The position numbers were made by a program, and so were the translations under genes. Of a DNA stretch of 64,000 nt, positions 54,007 to 62,269 are shown in pieces. The notes under the pieces are model-generated. The model was not told where the DNA came from. It worked only from the letters and a program-made list of their open reading frames with translations, and did no database searches. The first letter of the stretch is position 1. Every line of letters begins with the position of its first letter. Source of the DNA: Thermoplasmata archaeon (lineage in GTDB: Archaea > Thermoplasmatota > E2 > JACPAO01 > JAHFTW01); the NCBI GenBank assembly GCA_023269235.1, contig JAHFTW010000006.1, positions 45,271-109,270 on the forward strand. Direction: 5' to 3'.

Positions 54007-54455
54007 GCGGCCCGGTTCGCCCCTTTCCGATTTCTCTCTCTCATGCAGGTTCGACAGTAGCGCCGAGGGATCCCACGGGCCCCACCCCACCGATAGGTGT
54101 TCTCCTCCGTGAAGGGATGACCATTCGCGCACTCGGTCTTCTTCAGGTTCATGAGGGCGCGCGTTCTCGACGATCGAAGGAGGTTCACGTGATGCGTCAC
54201 GGGTTCCAGGTGGAGCGGGTTGCAGCACGGCGGGACGCTGCAAAGGTGGTCCATGTCGAGGTCGGGCGGCACGGGTCCGTTCGCCGCCTGATAAGCCCAC
54301 CGATGGAGGCGGAACATCTTCCCGCCGATGCTCGCGAGGCCGTAGCCGTGGACGTCTCGCGCGCCATCCCAAAGCCAGCACCCGGAAGCGGAAACGGTGA
54401 TGCGCGCAGCGATGTGAGGCGGAAGGACCGAGCCGGGGGAGAGGGCTTCGTTCAT
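54003..54455 (-). CDS. HNH endonuclease
   Basis: A 150-aa HNH protein of the zinc-stabilised type. Residues 25-60 (GCWLWDGARDVHGYGLASIG ... HRWAYQAANG) lead to the HNH core LDMDHLCSVPPCCNP with D69, H70, C72, C77 and N79, and HLEPVTHHVNLLRSSR. The C-terminal CANGHPF and CRTCMRERNRK form a second zinc finger. ATG at 54455 lies 7 nt from a -35/-10 pair with a 17-bp spacer. It is the only minus-strand gene in the lysogeny module and its stop overlaps the integrase stop, as expected for a mobile homing endonuclease that landed between int and attP. Confidence 0.87.
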   Translation of the reverse strand: MNEALSPGSVLPPHIAARITVSASGCWLWDGARDVHGYGLASIGGKMFRLHRWAYQAANGPVPPDLDMDHLCSVPPCCNPLHLEPVTHHVNLLRSSRTRALMNLKKTECANGHPFTEENTYRWGGARGIPRRYCRTCMRERNRKGANRAA

Positions 54456-54462
54456 GGCCCGG

Positions 54463-54491
54463 AACCTTGGGCGACTTACGCCTACTGTCAA
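54463..54491 (-). promoter_or_regulatory. Possible promoter of the HNH gene
   Basis: Minus strand TTGACA (54486-54491), 17-bp spacer, AAGGTT (54463-54468), 7 nt, ATG. The -10 is poor, but the geometry is the same as in the switch promoters. Confidence 0.45.
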
Positions 54492-54514
54492 GGTGAAATA
54501 GTGTTCACAACTTG

Positions 54515-54559
54515 TTCGTAATCAGTAGGTCCCCAGTTCAAGTCTGGGCTTCGGCTCCA
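54515..54559 (+). other. Candidate attP: 3' half of a tRNA-Thr(CGU) gene
   Basis: The sequence reads as a tRNA 3' half: anticodon loop TTCGTAA (54515-54521, anticodon CGT), 3' stem TCAGT (54522-54526), variable loop AGGTC, a perfect 5-bp T-stem CCCAG/CTGGG around TTCAAGT (54532-54548), 7-nt acceptor strand CTTCGGC, discriminator T and encoded CCA (54557-54559). The stretch before it pairs poorly with the anticodon 3' stem (one mismatch and one G-T pair), so the tRNA is not complete. Integration by recombination in a tRNA 3' end restores the host gene; the integrase gene is adjacent. Identity region of at least 45 bp is inferred. Confidence 0.82.
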
Positions 54560-54582
54560 CCTAACCACAAACACCACAATTA

Positions 54583-54623
54583 GATGCGCCGGGTACACTG
54601 GGATTTAGTGAAACCGGCGCATC
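54583..54623. repeat. 10-bp inverted repeat beside attP
   Basis: GATGCGCCGG (54583-54592) and CCGGCGCATC (54614-54623), perfect complement, 21-bp loop. It lies 24 bp from the tRNA-like end; an integrase arm-type site or accessory factor site is possible, or a terminator arm. A second 6-bp dyad AGTTAC/GTAACT is at 54640-54658. Confidence 0.6.
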
Positions 54624-54664
54624 CCATTCTTGCCCCGGAAGTTACCTTCTCTGTAACTGAGCCC

Positions 54665-54692
54665 TTGCGCGTCCGCGATTCTGTGCTACATT
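54665..54692 (+). promoter_or_regulatory. Promoter of the post-attP operon
   Basis: TTGCGC (54665-54670), 16-bp spacer, TACATT (54687-54692), then 6 nt to ATG at 54699. The -10 is identical to the cro and 26.8-kb promoters. Predicted leaderless mRNA. Confidence 0.65.
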
Positions 54693-54698
54693 ATTCGC

Positions 54699-55331
54699 AT
54701 GAAGTTCATCAACGGCATCGCGCAGGACGGGGAGAAATGGCGCGTCCGTCTCAGCGTTCGCAACCGCGTGGTGAAGGGGACCTTCCTCTCGAGACAGGAC
54801 GCTGAGATGTTTCGTCGGGATGCGAAGGATTTCTCGGCGCGCACGCGGCTCATTGGAGTCATGGGGCCGTCGTTCGTTTACTTCGCCAGGGATACCGAAA
54901 ACGGGATGCTGAAGATCGGAATTTCCAGGGATCCCGTGAAGAGGATCGCTTCTCTGTCGACCGGGTCGGGACGAAAGCTCGAGTTGATGATGACGATCCC
55001 AGGCGGGAGAGTCCTCGAATGGTTGCTCCACAAGCAGCTATTGCCCTCCAGAGGCGTCGGAGAATGGTTCCGCCCGACGGAGGAAACCTTGGCGCTGCTC
55101 GAAAGGGTAAGATTCTTCGCGTATGCCGAAGATCTCCGCCCGAACCCAAAGACAGGCCGGTCGACCGCCGCTCTCCGGACGGTCAGGGGAAGGAGCGGCC
55201 CCTCATCTGACGCTGCGCTTGCCCGAAGTGCTTTCGACGCGCCTAGAAAAGACGGCGCGCCGCCGGAAGGAATCGCGGTCGGAGATCGTTCGGGGAGCGC
55301 TGGACAAGCACCTAGACAGGTGACCTCGTGA
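54699..55331 (+). CDS. T5orf172/MUG113-type GIY-YIG-related nuclease
   Basis: A 210-aa protein. Residues 1-45 form an N-terminal basic strand-rich part (MKFINGIAQDGEKWRVRLSV). Residues 57-142 match the T5orf172/MUG113 nuclease fold: FVYFARDTENGMLKIGISRD with the Y-F and K-I-G-I-S/R pattern, GSGRKLELMMTIPGG, the WLLHKQLLPSRGVGEWFRPT segment with conserved Glu and His, and a final helix. The last 65 residues are low-complexity and overlap the next gene in another frame, so they may be non-functional extension. First gene of the operon that would sit at the prophage edge. Role: DNA cleavage; target unknown. Confidence 0.75.
   Translation: MKFINGIAQDGEKWRVRLSVRNRVVKGTFLSRQDAEMFRRDAKDFSARTRLIGVMGPSFVYFARDTENGMLKIGISRDPVKRIASLSTGSGRKLELMMTIPGGRVLEWLLHKQLLPSRGVGEWFRPTEETLALLERVRFFAYAEDLRPNPKTGRSTAALRTVRGRSGPSSDAALARSAFDAPRKDGAPPEGIAVGDRSGSAGQAPRQVTS
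55123..55323 (+). CDS. Ribbon-helix-helix (CopG-like) regulator
   Basis: A 66-aa protein with a basic start and a clear RHH domain from residue 26: HLTLRLPEVLSTRLEKTARR then RKESRSEIVRGALDKHLDR. The L-T-L-R-L-P strand and the S-E-I-V-R-x-A-L helix are typical. It lies completely inside the 3' part of the nuclease gene in a different frame, ending 8 bases before that frame's stop. RHH proteins bind short palindromes as dimers of dimers; the 16-bp palindrome at 26834-26849 and those near 54583-54658 are possible targets. A small antitoxin-like regulator is an alternative. Confidence 0.75.
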   Translation: MPKISARTQRQAGRPPLSGRSGEGAAPHLTLRLPEVLSTRLEKTARRRKESRSEIVRGALDKHLDR

Positions 55332-55777
55332 CCCTCTCCCCCTCCGACCTCGACCGGCTCGAGGAGCTCGCGAAGGCGGCGACGTCGGGGAAGCGCGAGT
55401 TCGAGCCGCTCCCCTCTCCCGAGATGTCCGATCAAGCTTCTCTTGTCACCTTCGAGGACGGGACGCTCCTCATCGAGACGGAGAGCGGCGCCTACCCCTT
55501 GGAGATGTCCGACGCTCTCTTCGTCGCGGCCTGCGACCGGGAGACGATCCTCTCCCTCGTCTCCATGGCCCGCCGCGCGCCGAGGTGGATCCCCGTCGAG
55601 GAGCGGCTGCCGGAATCCGGAGCCGAGGTTATCGTGGAAGCCTTCGGCGCGAGGCGCAGGGCCCTCCTCGTCGCGGCCGTCTACTGCGGCGAGCGAGGGT
55701 GGCGCGGGGACTGCGACGGCCCGATCGACGGTGTAGCGAGGTGGACGCCGCTCCCTGAGCCGCCGGAGCCGCGATGA
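55328..55777 (+). CDS. DUF551 protein (Ea22-like arrangement)
   Basis: A 149-aa protein. The first 80 residues are acidic with MTLSPSDLDRLEELAKAATS and an Ea22-like helical feel; residues 90-149 match DUF551: WIPVEERLPESGAEVIVEAF, RALLVAAVYCG and ending VARWTPLPEPPEPR. This domain is common in early or cargo genes of temperate phages and has no known activity. GTG start; coupled to the next gene by ATGA. Confidence 0.7.
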   Translation: MTLSPSDLDRLEELAKAATSGKREFEPLPSPEMSDQASLVTFEDGTLLIETESGAYPLEMSDALFVAACDRETILSLVSMARRAPRWIPVEERLPESGAEVIVEAFGARRRALLVAAVYCGERGWRGDCDGPIDGVARWTPLPEPPEPR

Positions 55778-56055
55778 TCCCCCTCCTCGCCTCGCTCTAC
55801 GGCCTCGACACCGAGACGATCGAGCTCGGCCCGAACTGCTACGTCCACACCTCGAAGCCGCTGGCGCCGATCCCCGGCGTCCACGTCGAGTCCATGCAGT
55901 TCGACATCACTCGTTCCGGGCGCCTGACCGTGACCGGCACCGTGAAGGTGAAGGGCGGCTACGCGCGCCTCCAGCGGCTCGGGATTGTTGGGCGCATGTC
56001 CCGCGGGATGCGGAAGCACGTCAGGCGCGTGAAGGCGGGGAGGAGGAGAGGATGA
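55774..56055 (+). CDS. Small protein with basic C-terminal motif
   Basis: A 93-aa protein with a beta-rich body (LDTETIELGPNCYVHTSKPL, GRLTVTGTVKVKGGYARLQR) and a basic end GRMSRGMRKHVRRVKAGRRR resembling the end of the 37169-37465 protein. ATGA overlap with the upstream gene and an overlap with the next. Function unknown; the tail may bind nucleic acid. Confidence 0.65.
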   Translation: MIPLLASLYGLDTETIELGPNCYVHTSKPLAPIPGVHVESMQFDITRSGRLTVTGTVKVKGGYARLQRLGIVGRMSRGMRKHVRRVKAGRRRG

Positions 56056-56399
56056 AGAAGAAGAAGGCAACGGATACGCGCAAGGTCGTAGAGAACGCTG
56101 TCTTCGCCCTGAACCGGGCGATCGGGGATGCCAGCGACGCCGGCTTCGACGTGTTTCTCGGGATGGCGCTCGCCCCGGGCAAGTGGTTGTTCGGGGGTGG
56201 ACGCATCGGCGCGGTCAACTTCATTGCATCGTGCAAGGTGGAGCGGCAGGTTCACTACCCGCCAGAAGGTGTCACATTCGACACTGGGGCTCGCGTAGTC
56301 GAGACGATAGACGGCAAGAGGGGATATGTGCGGACGGGCCGTGCGCTGCCAAAGCGGCCCGTAAAACGGCCGGCGAAGATCAGGAGGCCCAGGCCATGA
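56052..56399 (+). CDS. Hypothetical protein (115 aa)
   Basis: A 115-aa basic protein: KVVENAVFALNRAIGDASDA, GFDVFLGMALAPGKWLFGGG and a beta-rich middle with VHYPPEGVTFDTGARVVETI, ending in Lys/Arg/Pro-rich RPVKRPAKIRRPRP. Two overlaps with neighbours (ATGA). No family recognised. Confidence 0.6.
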   Translation: MKKKKATDTRKVVENAVFALNRAIGDASDAGFDVFLGMALAPGKWLFGGGRIGAVNFIASCKVERQVHYPPEGVTFDTGARVVETIDGKRGYVRTGRALPKRPVKRPAKIRRPRP

Positions 56400-56755
56400 C
56401 CCCCTCCAACATCCAGAAGATCCGCACCGCCGTCGCGCTCCTCCGCACGCACGGCGAGAACGCGGCGGCCGACGGGCTGCTCGACGTAGTGGAGCCGGGG
56501 GTTCTGGGCATCGTGAAAGAGGCGGTGACGACGGGCGGCGTCAACAGCCGCCGGGTCGCCTCGTCCGTCGCGATGGACCGCGAAGACGAGAGCGTGCCAG
56601 TGCTGGGCGGCGCGTCGCGCCCGCTGCCGGGCGCGCTCTGCCCCCACAGGTACATCTCGACTCGCTCCGGAATAGCCACGGATCGCGCCGAGGTCATCTG
56701 TGCGGAGTGCGGCACCGTGCTAGGAATCGTCGTCGCGCACGGAAACGTGCCATAG
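56396..56755 (+). CDS. Small protein with C-terminal Cys pair (119 aa)
   Basis: The complete copy of the gene cut by the window start. Helical first part (SNIQKIRTAVALLRTHGENA, GIVKEAVTTGGVNSRRVASS), then PLPGALCPHRYISTRSGIAT with a Cys and a His, and AEVICAECGTVLGIVV with CxxC, together a plausible zinc site. ATG at 56396 overlaps the upstream stop (ATGA). Last gene of the post-attP operon. Function unknown. Confidence 0.65.
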   Translation: MTPSNIQKIRTAVALLRTHGENAAADGLLDVVEPGVLGIVKEAVTTGGVNSRRVASSVAMDREDESVPVLGGASRPLPGALCPHRYISTRSGIATDRAEVICAECGTVLGIVVAHGNVP

Positions 56756-56784
56756 GCCCCGTAGGGGTCTTCCTCCCGCGAGGC

Positions 56785-57066
56785 CTACGGCTCGGCCGTT
56801 TCCGGCGCCGCCCCGGGCCGGCTCTCGCCAGGGCCAGCGCCGGGCTCGGCCGGCGCGCTCTCCTTCATCATCTCCTTCAGCGTCTCCTCGCGGCCGTCGA
56901 AGAACCCGGACTGACGATTGAACGACTCGATGAGCTGCTCCCGCCGAGCCCTCACGGACTTCTCCTGAAGGTCGAGCTGGGCGAGCTGCACGTTGAAGGA
57001 CTGCGCCATCTCCTCGCGCTGCTTGCCGAGGAGCGTGAGCTTGGCCGCGATGTCGGTGGGTGTCAT
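56785..57066 (-). CDS. Second reading of the coiled-coil gene at 103-384
   Basis: Identical to the gene at 103-384; present again because the molecule is circular. Confidence 0.75.
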   Translation of the reverse strand: MTPTDIAAKLTLLGKQREEMAQSFNVQLAQLDLQEKSVRARREQLIESFNRQSGFFDGREETLKEMMKESAPAEPGAGPGESRPGAAPETAEP

Positions 57067-57074
57067 GGTCCCTC

Positions 57075-60000
57075 CTAAGAAATGAGCCCGTGCGCGCGGC
57101 AGCGGGCGAGAAGTGCGTTTAGCTGAGTGATGGCGGTGGCCGCGTCTGTCGCGTCGGCGACGGCTGCGCCGCGGGAGCCGACGACCTGATTCCCGTTGCA
57201 GTAGAACGCGGACCCCGCGGAGACGAGCCCCCCGGCCGTGATATTCGTGCCCGCGGTCATGTAGGTCGTGGCGGTGACGTACTGCGTCGAGGCGACGTGC
57301 CCGGTGACGGCGATATCCCCGGACTCCAGCAGTCCCATGATCGCGACCTTCCCGCCCCCGATCGTCCCGTCGGTCGAGCATTCGACCGTCGCGCCATAGC
57401 CGCTCTTCTGCGCCGTGAGGCCGACGACGTTGCGCGCCCCCGCGCTCGCGTAGGTCCCACCGATCCACGTCGAGCCGTTGACGAACCCGAAGCTCGACGT
57501 TCGGCCCGCGCCCCCCGGCGGAATCCAGATGCCGTTACTGTCGAGCGTGACATTCCCCGCGAGGACCGTCAGGCTCGTTCCGTCCCACAGGAACTTGTCC
57601 TTCAACGAGAGGCGGCCCGACCCGTCCACATAGAACGCGGTCGTCGTCCCGCCGTAGATCGCGGCCCCGACGTAGATCTTGTTCGAGGCGGGCGTCGCGC
57701 TCGAATGAAGGTAGATGCCGCCCGAGTAGAGGTCGGCCGCTCCGATCGTCCAGCCACCGATCTGTCCTGAGGCTGCGGTGATCGCTCCGGTGAGCGCGAG
57801 CGCGCTCCCGTCCCACGTCAGCTTGTTCCCCGCAGCGTCCCCGAGCGAGAACTTCTTCGCCCCCGCCACGTCGCCGAGCCAGAAGCCGGTCCCGGTGTCG
57901 TACGCCGTCTGCCCCGCGCGGATGCAGGCTCCGGACCCGGCGGCAAGCTCCGTCGCTCCGATCGTCCAGCCGCCGATCGCGCCGCTCGCGGCGGTCACGG
58001 CTCCGGTGAAACTGGCGTTCCCCGCGGCATCGATGCTCACCTTCGTCGTCGCGTTGTGGCCGATGCGGACGCCGTTCGTGGGGTCCACCTTCACCCATGC
58101 CGCGGTCGGCACGCCAGCGGCGAAGCCGTACTCGTTCGTGGCGTACCCGTAGAGGCCGTTCAGGTTGCCGATCGCCCAGCGTGGCGACCAGTCGTTGAAC
58201 GTCGCGCTGTTCCGCACGTTGCCGACGATCGTTGGGCCGTACTCGGTCGCGGCTTTCGTCCCGCGCACGGAGTAGAGGTCGATAAAGCCGTTCCCCGTCG
58301 TCCCGGTGTCGACGATCGCGCTTCCCGCCGGCCAGTCATTCGCTCCCGTGCCGTCGAGGTTGCGGACGACGACGTAGGCGTAGGGTCCGGTCCCTGTCGG
58401 GCCGGAGGTCACGCTCATGAACTCCACCTGCTGCGCGCCCCCCGGCGCGGCCTTCAGGTAGAGGATGTTGCCCGCAGCGATGCTGTTGTGCTCGACGTAG
58501 AGCGTGGTCGCCGCAGCCGCCAGAGCCGCCGTGAGCTTCGTCGTCGGCGCGACGAGGACGTTCCCTCCAATCGTGGCGATGGTGTTCTGGGCGACGAGCG
58601 TCTCCACGCGCAGCTCGGCCGCGTAGAGAGAACGCCAGCGGGTCGCGTTCGCGCCGAGGTCGTAGGTCCACGTCGTGCCCGGGAGGGTGTGGCCGCTGGT
58701 GTCGATCACCAGCCTCGTCGCAGCGGCCGTCGCGTCGTAGATGGAGAAGTGCTCTTGCGTGACACCAACAATCCCGGCTGTGAGCCGGTAGACGCGCGCC
58801 CCCGTACTAAGCGTGTTCTGCACGGCGATGACGGCCGTCACCGGATCGTTGGCTCGAGAAAGGAAACCGCCGACACCCGTACCGTCAACGATCATTCGGT
58901 AGCCGGCGGGCACGCTCGTCGTCCCGACGCTGACGTTGCCACCGAGAGGGTTGATCGCTATGTCTCTTGCGGCGGTCGCATAGCGGGCCTGCATCCACAC
59001 CGGATACGGAGCCGCGCTGTCCACGCCGAACGCTAGCTCTTCCCCGGCATTGTTGATGATGAACGGGGCGAAGGCGTTTGGCGCTAGCGAGGGTGCTACG
59101 TTGGTGGCGTAGTAGCTGGTCAATCGCCCGGCCGGGCTCGGCGTCCCGACGCCGACGTTTCCGGTGGCCGCCTCGACGGCCATCCACGTTCGGGCCGCTC
59201 CGCTTTCGGTGCCCTGCCCCGTGCGGAAGTAGACCTTCCCCGCCGCGTGCGTCTTCAGGTCGAAGTAGATGTCCCCGGTATTGAATGGGATGATTCGGAC
59301 ACCCTTCTGCGCGCCCGTCGCGAGGGTGACGTCGTCGCCGATCAGGAAACCCTTCGAGAAGGCCGTGTCGTAGAGGTGGACCATCGCCGAGGCGGCGGGC
59401 GACGCGGTCCCGAGCGTGAGCCGCTTGTTCGTCTCATCCCACATCAGCGCCGCCGTGTGGGTCAGCTTCCCGGCCACCGTGTCCCACACCGCGATCTCGC
59501 CGCTCGCCGGAGCGGGCGTCGCGGGCGTCTCGACGACGACGGTCGCGGGAGGGGTCGGGACGCTCGAGGAGTGCGCCGCCTCAGAGAGCGTCACGCCCGC
59601 GGAAAGGTTCAGCGCCAGCGAGCGCAGCCGGAGGATCGCGACGTAGCCGTCGCCCGCGTAGTCGATGTTCGTCTGGTTCCCGAGAGCGTCGAAGGTAGCC
59701 GTCTGCGTCTCGAAGACCTTCGGCTTCAGGCTCACCTTCCACGTCGGGTCCGCAGCGAAGCGCGAATCGCCCGAGGGCGAGGAGGGATACTCGGTGTAGC
59801 CCGGCGTGTCCCACGTCGCCGCGGTGCCCGCGGGCCAGACGCGGATGAGCACGTCCTTGACCCACTGGAACGTCGGAAGCTGCCAGGAGAACCCCAGGTA
59901 GACGGTCGTCACCTTCGAGGTCGGCGTAACTGCGGTGATTTCGCTTTCGGGCGTCGCGCGCGTCGGGACGACGAGGTCGGGAGGCGTGTCGAAGTAGCCG

Positions 60001-61361
60001 TAGTCGGGGAGCGCGCCGCCGGTGGACCCGGGCGGCGTCCAGGTCGTCGTGTCGTACCGCCGGAGCGCGAGGTTCACGCGGTCGCCGTTGTAAGCGAAGC
60101 GGGTGACGAGGAAGTCGACGCCCGAGAGCCCGAGGCTCGTCAGGTTGCAAGTGACGCGCGAGCCGACCTGGAGATGGAGGTTCGTCGCGGTGACCTCGCA
60201 CTCGAGCTCCTGCTCAGACCAGATGTCCTTCGCGATCCGCCAGAGGGCGCGAATCGCCATGGCCTCGGTCTGGAGCCCGTGGAGCTTGTAGACGGCCGCG
60301 TCGCGGATCGGCGCGCCCGCCTCGACCTCCGGGTGCCGAACCTCGACGGTGCGGATGGCCCAATCGCTCGCCGGGTCGACCCACTCGGCGCGGAAGCGGT
60401 TCGGCCGGTCGACGAGGCCGGCGCCGCCGCCGAACGTCATGCGCGGCTGCGTGCCATCGACGATGTCGTCGTCATTGATGATCGCCGCGACGTCCGCGAC
60501 GGGCGCCGAGAAGTCGAGGTAGTAGACGCCTCCGTCCTCGCGCCAGGAGAGGCCGAAGTGGAGCTTCAACGTGTCGAGCCACTGCTCGGCGCCCGAGGCC
60601 GCCGTCATCCAGAGGTTGAAGGTGTACCGCTTCGCGCCGTCGACGAGCTCGTCGAAGTAGTCGGCGGCCGCGATGACGCTCGCCCACGAGATGACGGTCG
60701 GCGAGAGGTCGCCGTACTGAGGAAACGTCCGGAGGTCCGCAGCCGCGAGAGCCGGGTTCGTGGAGTAGGCGCACTTCAGGGGGTCCGGGTACTCGCCCGC
60801 CCCCCAGGCTCCGAGCCGCGGGTCAAACAGAAGCCGGCCACGGAAGATTCCGGCGGGGCTCCACGGCTTCGAGTTCTTCGTCTCGATATAGGCCGCGGCG
60901 AGGCCGATCGTGCCTCCGAGGTGCCCCGTGGGCGTCGTGAGCGTACCGAGCGTCGTCTCGATCGCTCGGAAGTCGGACGTCGTCGCGCCCTCCCAGCTCT
61001 CGATCGCGTCGATCGGCCCCTCGGAAATGATCGCGAGGTACTTCCCGAAGCGCATCCCCGAGTAGGAGTCCTGGGAAGCCATCGCGAGGTCTGGCGAGAG
61101 GCGACACCGGCCGAAGAGGATCGGGACGCGATGCGTCGGGCCGACGAGGGCGCTCGCGGTGACGGCGTTGCTGCCGCCGCCGAGCGAGCGGTCTCCGCCG
61201 GGGGTCGGCGCGACCGGGCCGCTCGGGAGAGGCGGGTCCGTCCAGCCCGGGTATTTCCGCGGCCCGACGGGCGTCTCCGTGCGGTCGGGCTTCGGCGTCG
61301 CACCGCCACGGCCGGCGCCGGGACGAGGGTTCACGGGCGTCGTCGGGCCCCGGCTGCTCAT
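57075..61361 (-). CDS. Second reading of the gpJ-like tail tip gene
   Basis: Identical to the gene at 393-4679; present again because the molecule is circular. Confidence 0.85.
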   Translation of the reverse strand: MSSRGPTTPVNPRPGAGRGGATPKPDRTETPVGPRKYPGWTDPPLPSGPVAPTPGGDRSLGGGSNAVTASALVGPTHRVPILFGRCRLSPDLAMASQDSYSGMRFGKYLAIISEGPIDAIESWEGATTSDFRAIETTLGTLTTPTGHLGGTIGLAAAYIETKNSKPWSPAGIFRGRLLFDPRLGAWGAGEYPDPLKCAYSTNPALAAADLRTFPQYGDLSPTVISWASVIAAADYFDELVDGAKRYTFNLWMTAASGAEQWLDTLKLHFGLSWREDGGVYYLDFSAPVADVAAIINDDDIVDGTQPRMTFGGGAGLVDRPNRFRAEWVDPASDWAIRTVEVRHPEVEAGAPIRDAAVYKLHGLQTEAMAIRALWRIAKDIWSEQELECEVTATNLHLQVGSRVTCNLTSLGLSGVDFLVTRFAYNGDRVNLALRRYDTTTWTPPGSTGGALPDYGYFDTPPDLVVPTRATPESEITAVTPTSKVTTVYLGFSWQLPTFQWVKDVLIRVWPAGTAATWDTPGYTEYPSSPSGDSRFAADPTWKVSLKPKVFETQTATFDALGNQTNIDYAGDGYVAILRLRSLALNLSAGVTLSEAAHSSSVPTPPATVVVETPATPAPASGEIAVWDTVAGKLTHTAALMWDETNKRLTLGTASPAASAMVHLYDTAFSKGFLIGDDVTLATGAQKGVRIIPFNTGDIYFDLKTHAAGKVYFRTGQGTESGAARTWMAVEAATGNVGVGTPSPAGRLTSYYATNVAPSLAPNAFAPFIINNAGEELAFGVDSAAPYPVWMQARYATAARDIAINPLGGNVSVGTTSVPAGYRMIVDGTGVGGFLSRANDPVTAVIAVQNTLSTGARVYRLTAGIVGVTQEHFSIYDATAAATRLVIDTSGHTLPGTTWTYDLGANATRWRSLYAAELRVETLVAQNTIATIGGNVLVAPTTKLTAALAAAATTLYVEHNSIAAGNILYLKAAPGGAQQVEFMSVTSGPTGTGPYAYVVVRNLDGTGANDWPAGSAIVDTGTTGNGFIDLYSVRGTKAATEYGPTIVGNVRNSATFNDWSPRWAIGNLNGLYGYATNEYGFAAGVPTAAWVKVDPTNGVRIGHNATTKVSIDAAGNASFTGAVTAASGAIGGWTIGATELAAGSGACIRAGQTAYDTGTGFWLGDVAGAKKFSLGDAAGNKLTWDGSALALTGAITAASGQIGGWTIGAADLYSGGIYLHSSATPASNKIYVGAAIYGGTTTAFYVDGSGRLSLKDKFLWDGTSLTVLAGNVTLDSNGIWIPPGGAGRTSSFGFVNGSTWIGGTYASAGARNVVGLTAQKSGYGATVECSTDGTIGGGKVAIMGLLESGDIAVTGHVASTQYVTATTYMTAGTNITAGGLVSAGSAFYCNGNQVVGSRGAAVADATDAATAITQLNALLARCRAHGLIS

Positions 61362-62269
61362 TCCTCGCCCACGACTTCGATGACGGGGACGGTGAGCCCG
61401 CCGTAACGCAGGTTCCCGAAGTTCTGGATCGCCAGCTCGTCGGTGTCGAAGCGCACGGCGAAGGCACGCTGGCCCGTGAAGTCCATCGTGAGGACGTCGC
61501 CCGCGGTGAGCGGGAGACGCTGCACCGTGAGCGCTGCGTCTGACGTGTTGTCATCGTACGTGGCGGTCGCGATCGGGATCGTCGCGGAGGTCTCCCACCA
61601 TGTCGCGGTCGGGCCGAGCTTCGAGGAGAAGACCTTCCATCCCGTCGCCCACGCGGGCGGACTCGCGGGGCGCGCCGTCGTGATCGCCGTTGCCCCCGCC
61701 ACGGTGATGTTGCTCGAGACGGTCCCGAGGATGCCGTCCCCGGCCGCTCCGACCCAACAGCACTTCACGTTCCACGTTCCGGCGGGCTTGCTCCCGGCGT
61801 TTGGCTGCGAGAGCGTCGGCGCTCCGGGGGCGTCGAAGGTGTGCTGGTCGCGAGCATTCGCGCCGGCCAAGGCGGCGAAGGTTCCGAGCCGGACGAGGCC
61901 GTTGACCTTCACCGTGACCGCCGTCGCGTTCCGGCTCGGTAGGTTGAACACCGTCTGGCCCGCCGTCGCGATGCCGACCCGGGCGTCGACGTAGCTGCGC
62001 ACGGCGTCGAAGTCGAAGACGACGAACGGCAGGGCCTTCCCCTTCCGGTCGCAGAAGAAGGCGTAGAGCGCGTTGGCTTTCGTCGCCGCGTTCTCCGTGC
62101 GGGACCAGTCGAGGGATCCGAGGGTGTGGCGCGGATAGGGCCAGACGATGCGACGCTTCTCCACGCCGCTCCGCGCGGTGGTGACTTCGGTTCGAAAGGC
62201 CACGCCCGAGGTGAACCCCACGCGCGGGGCATCGGCGGGAGAGATCCAGGGGAAGGTCGCGAGCGGCAT
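61358..62269 (-). CDS. Second reading of the DUF2460-like gene
   Basis: Identical to the gene at 4676-5587; present again because the molecule is circular. Confidence 0.75.
   Translation of the reverse strand: MPLATFPWISPADAPRVGFTSGVAFRTEVTTARSGVEKRRIVWPYPRHTLGSLDWSRTENAATKANALYAFFCDRKGKALPFVVFDFDAVRSYVDARVGIATAGQTVFNLPSRNATAVTVKVNGLVRLGTFAALAGANARDQHTFDAPGAPTLSQPNAGSKPAGTWNVKCCWVGAAGDGILGTVSSNITVAGATAITTARPASPPAWATGWKVFSSKLGPTATWWETSATIPIATATYDDNTSDAALTVQRLPLTAGDVLTMDFTGQRAFAVRFDTDELAIQNFGNLRYGGLTVPVIEVVGEE

Noticed and set aside
54515..54559. A functional phage-encoded tRNA
   Set aside because: Only the 3' half is present; the upstream sequence gives no D-arm or 5' acceptor strand.
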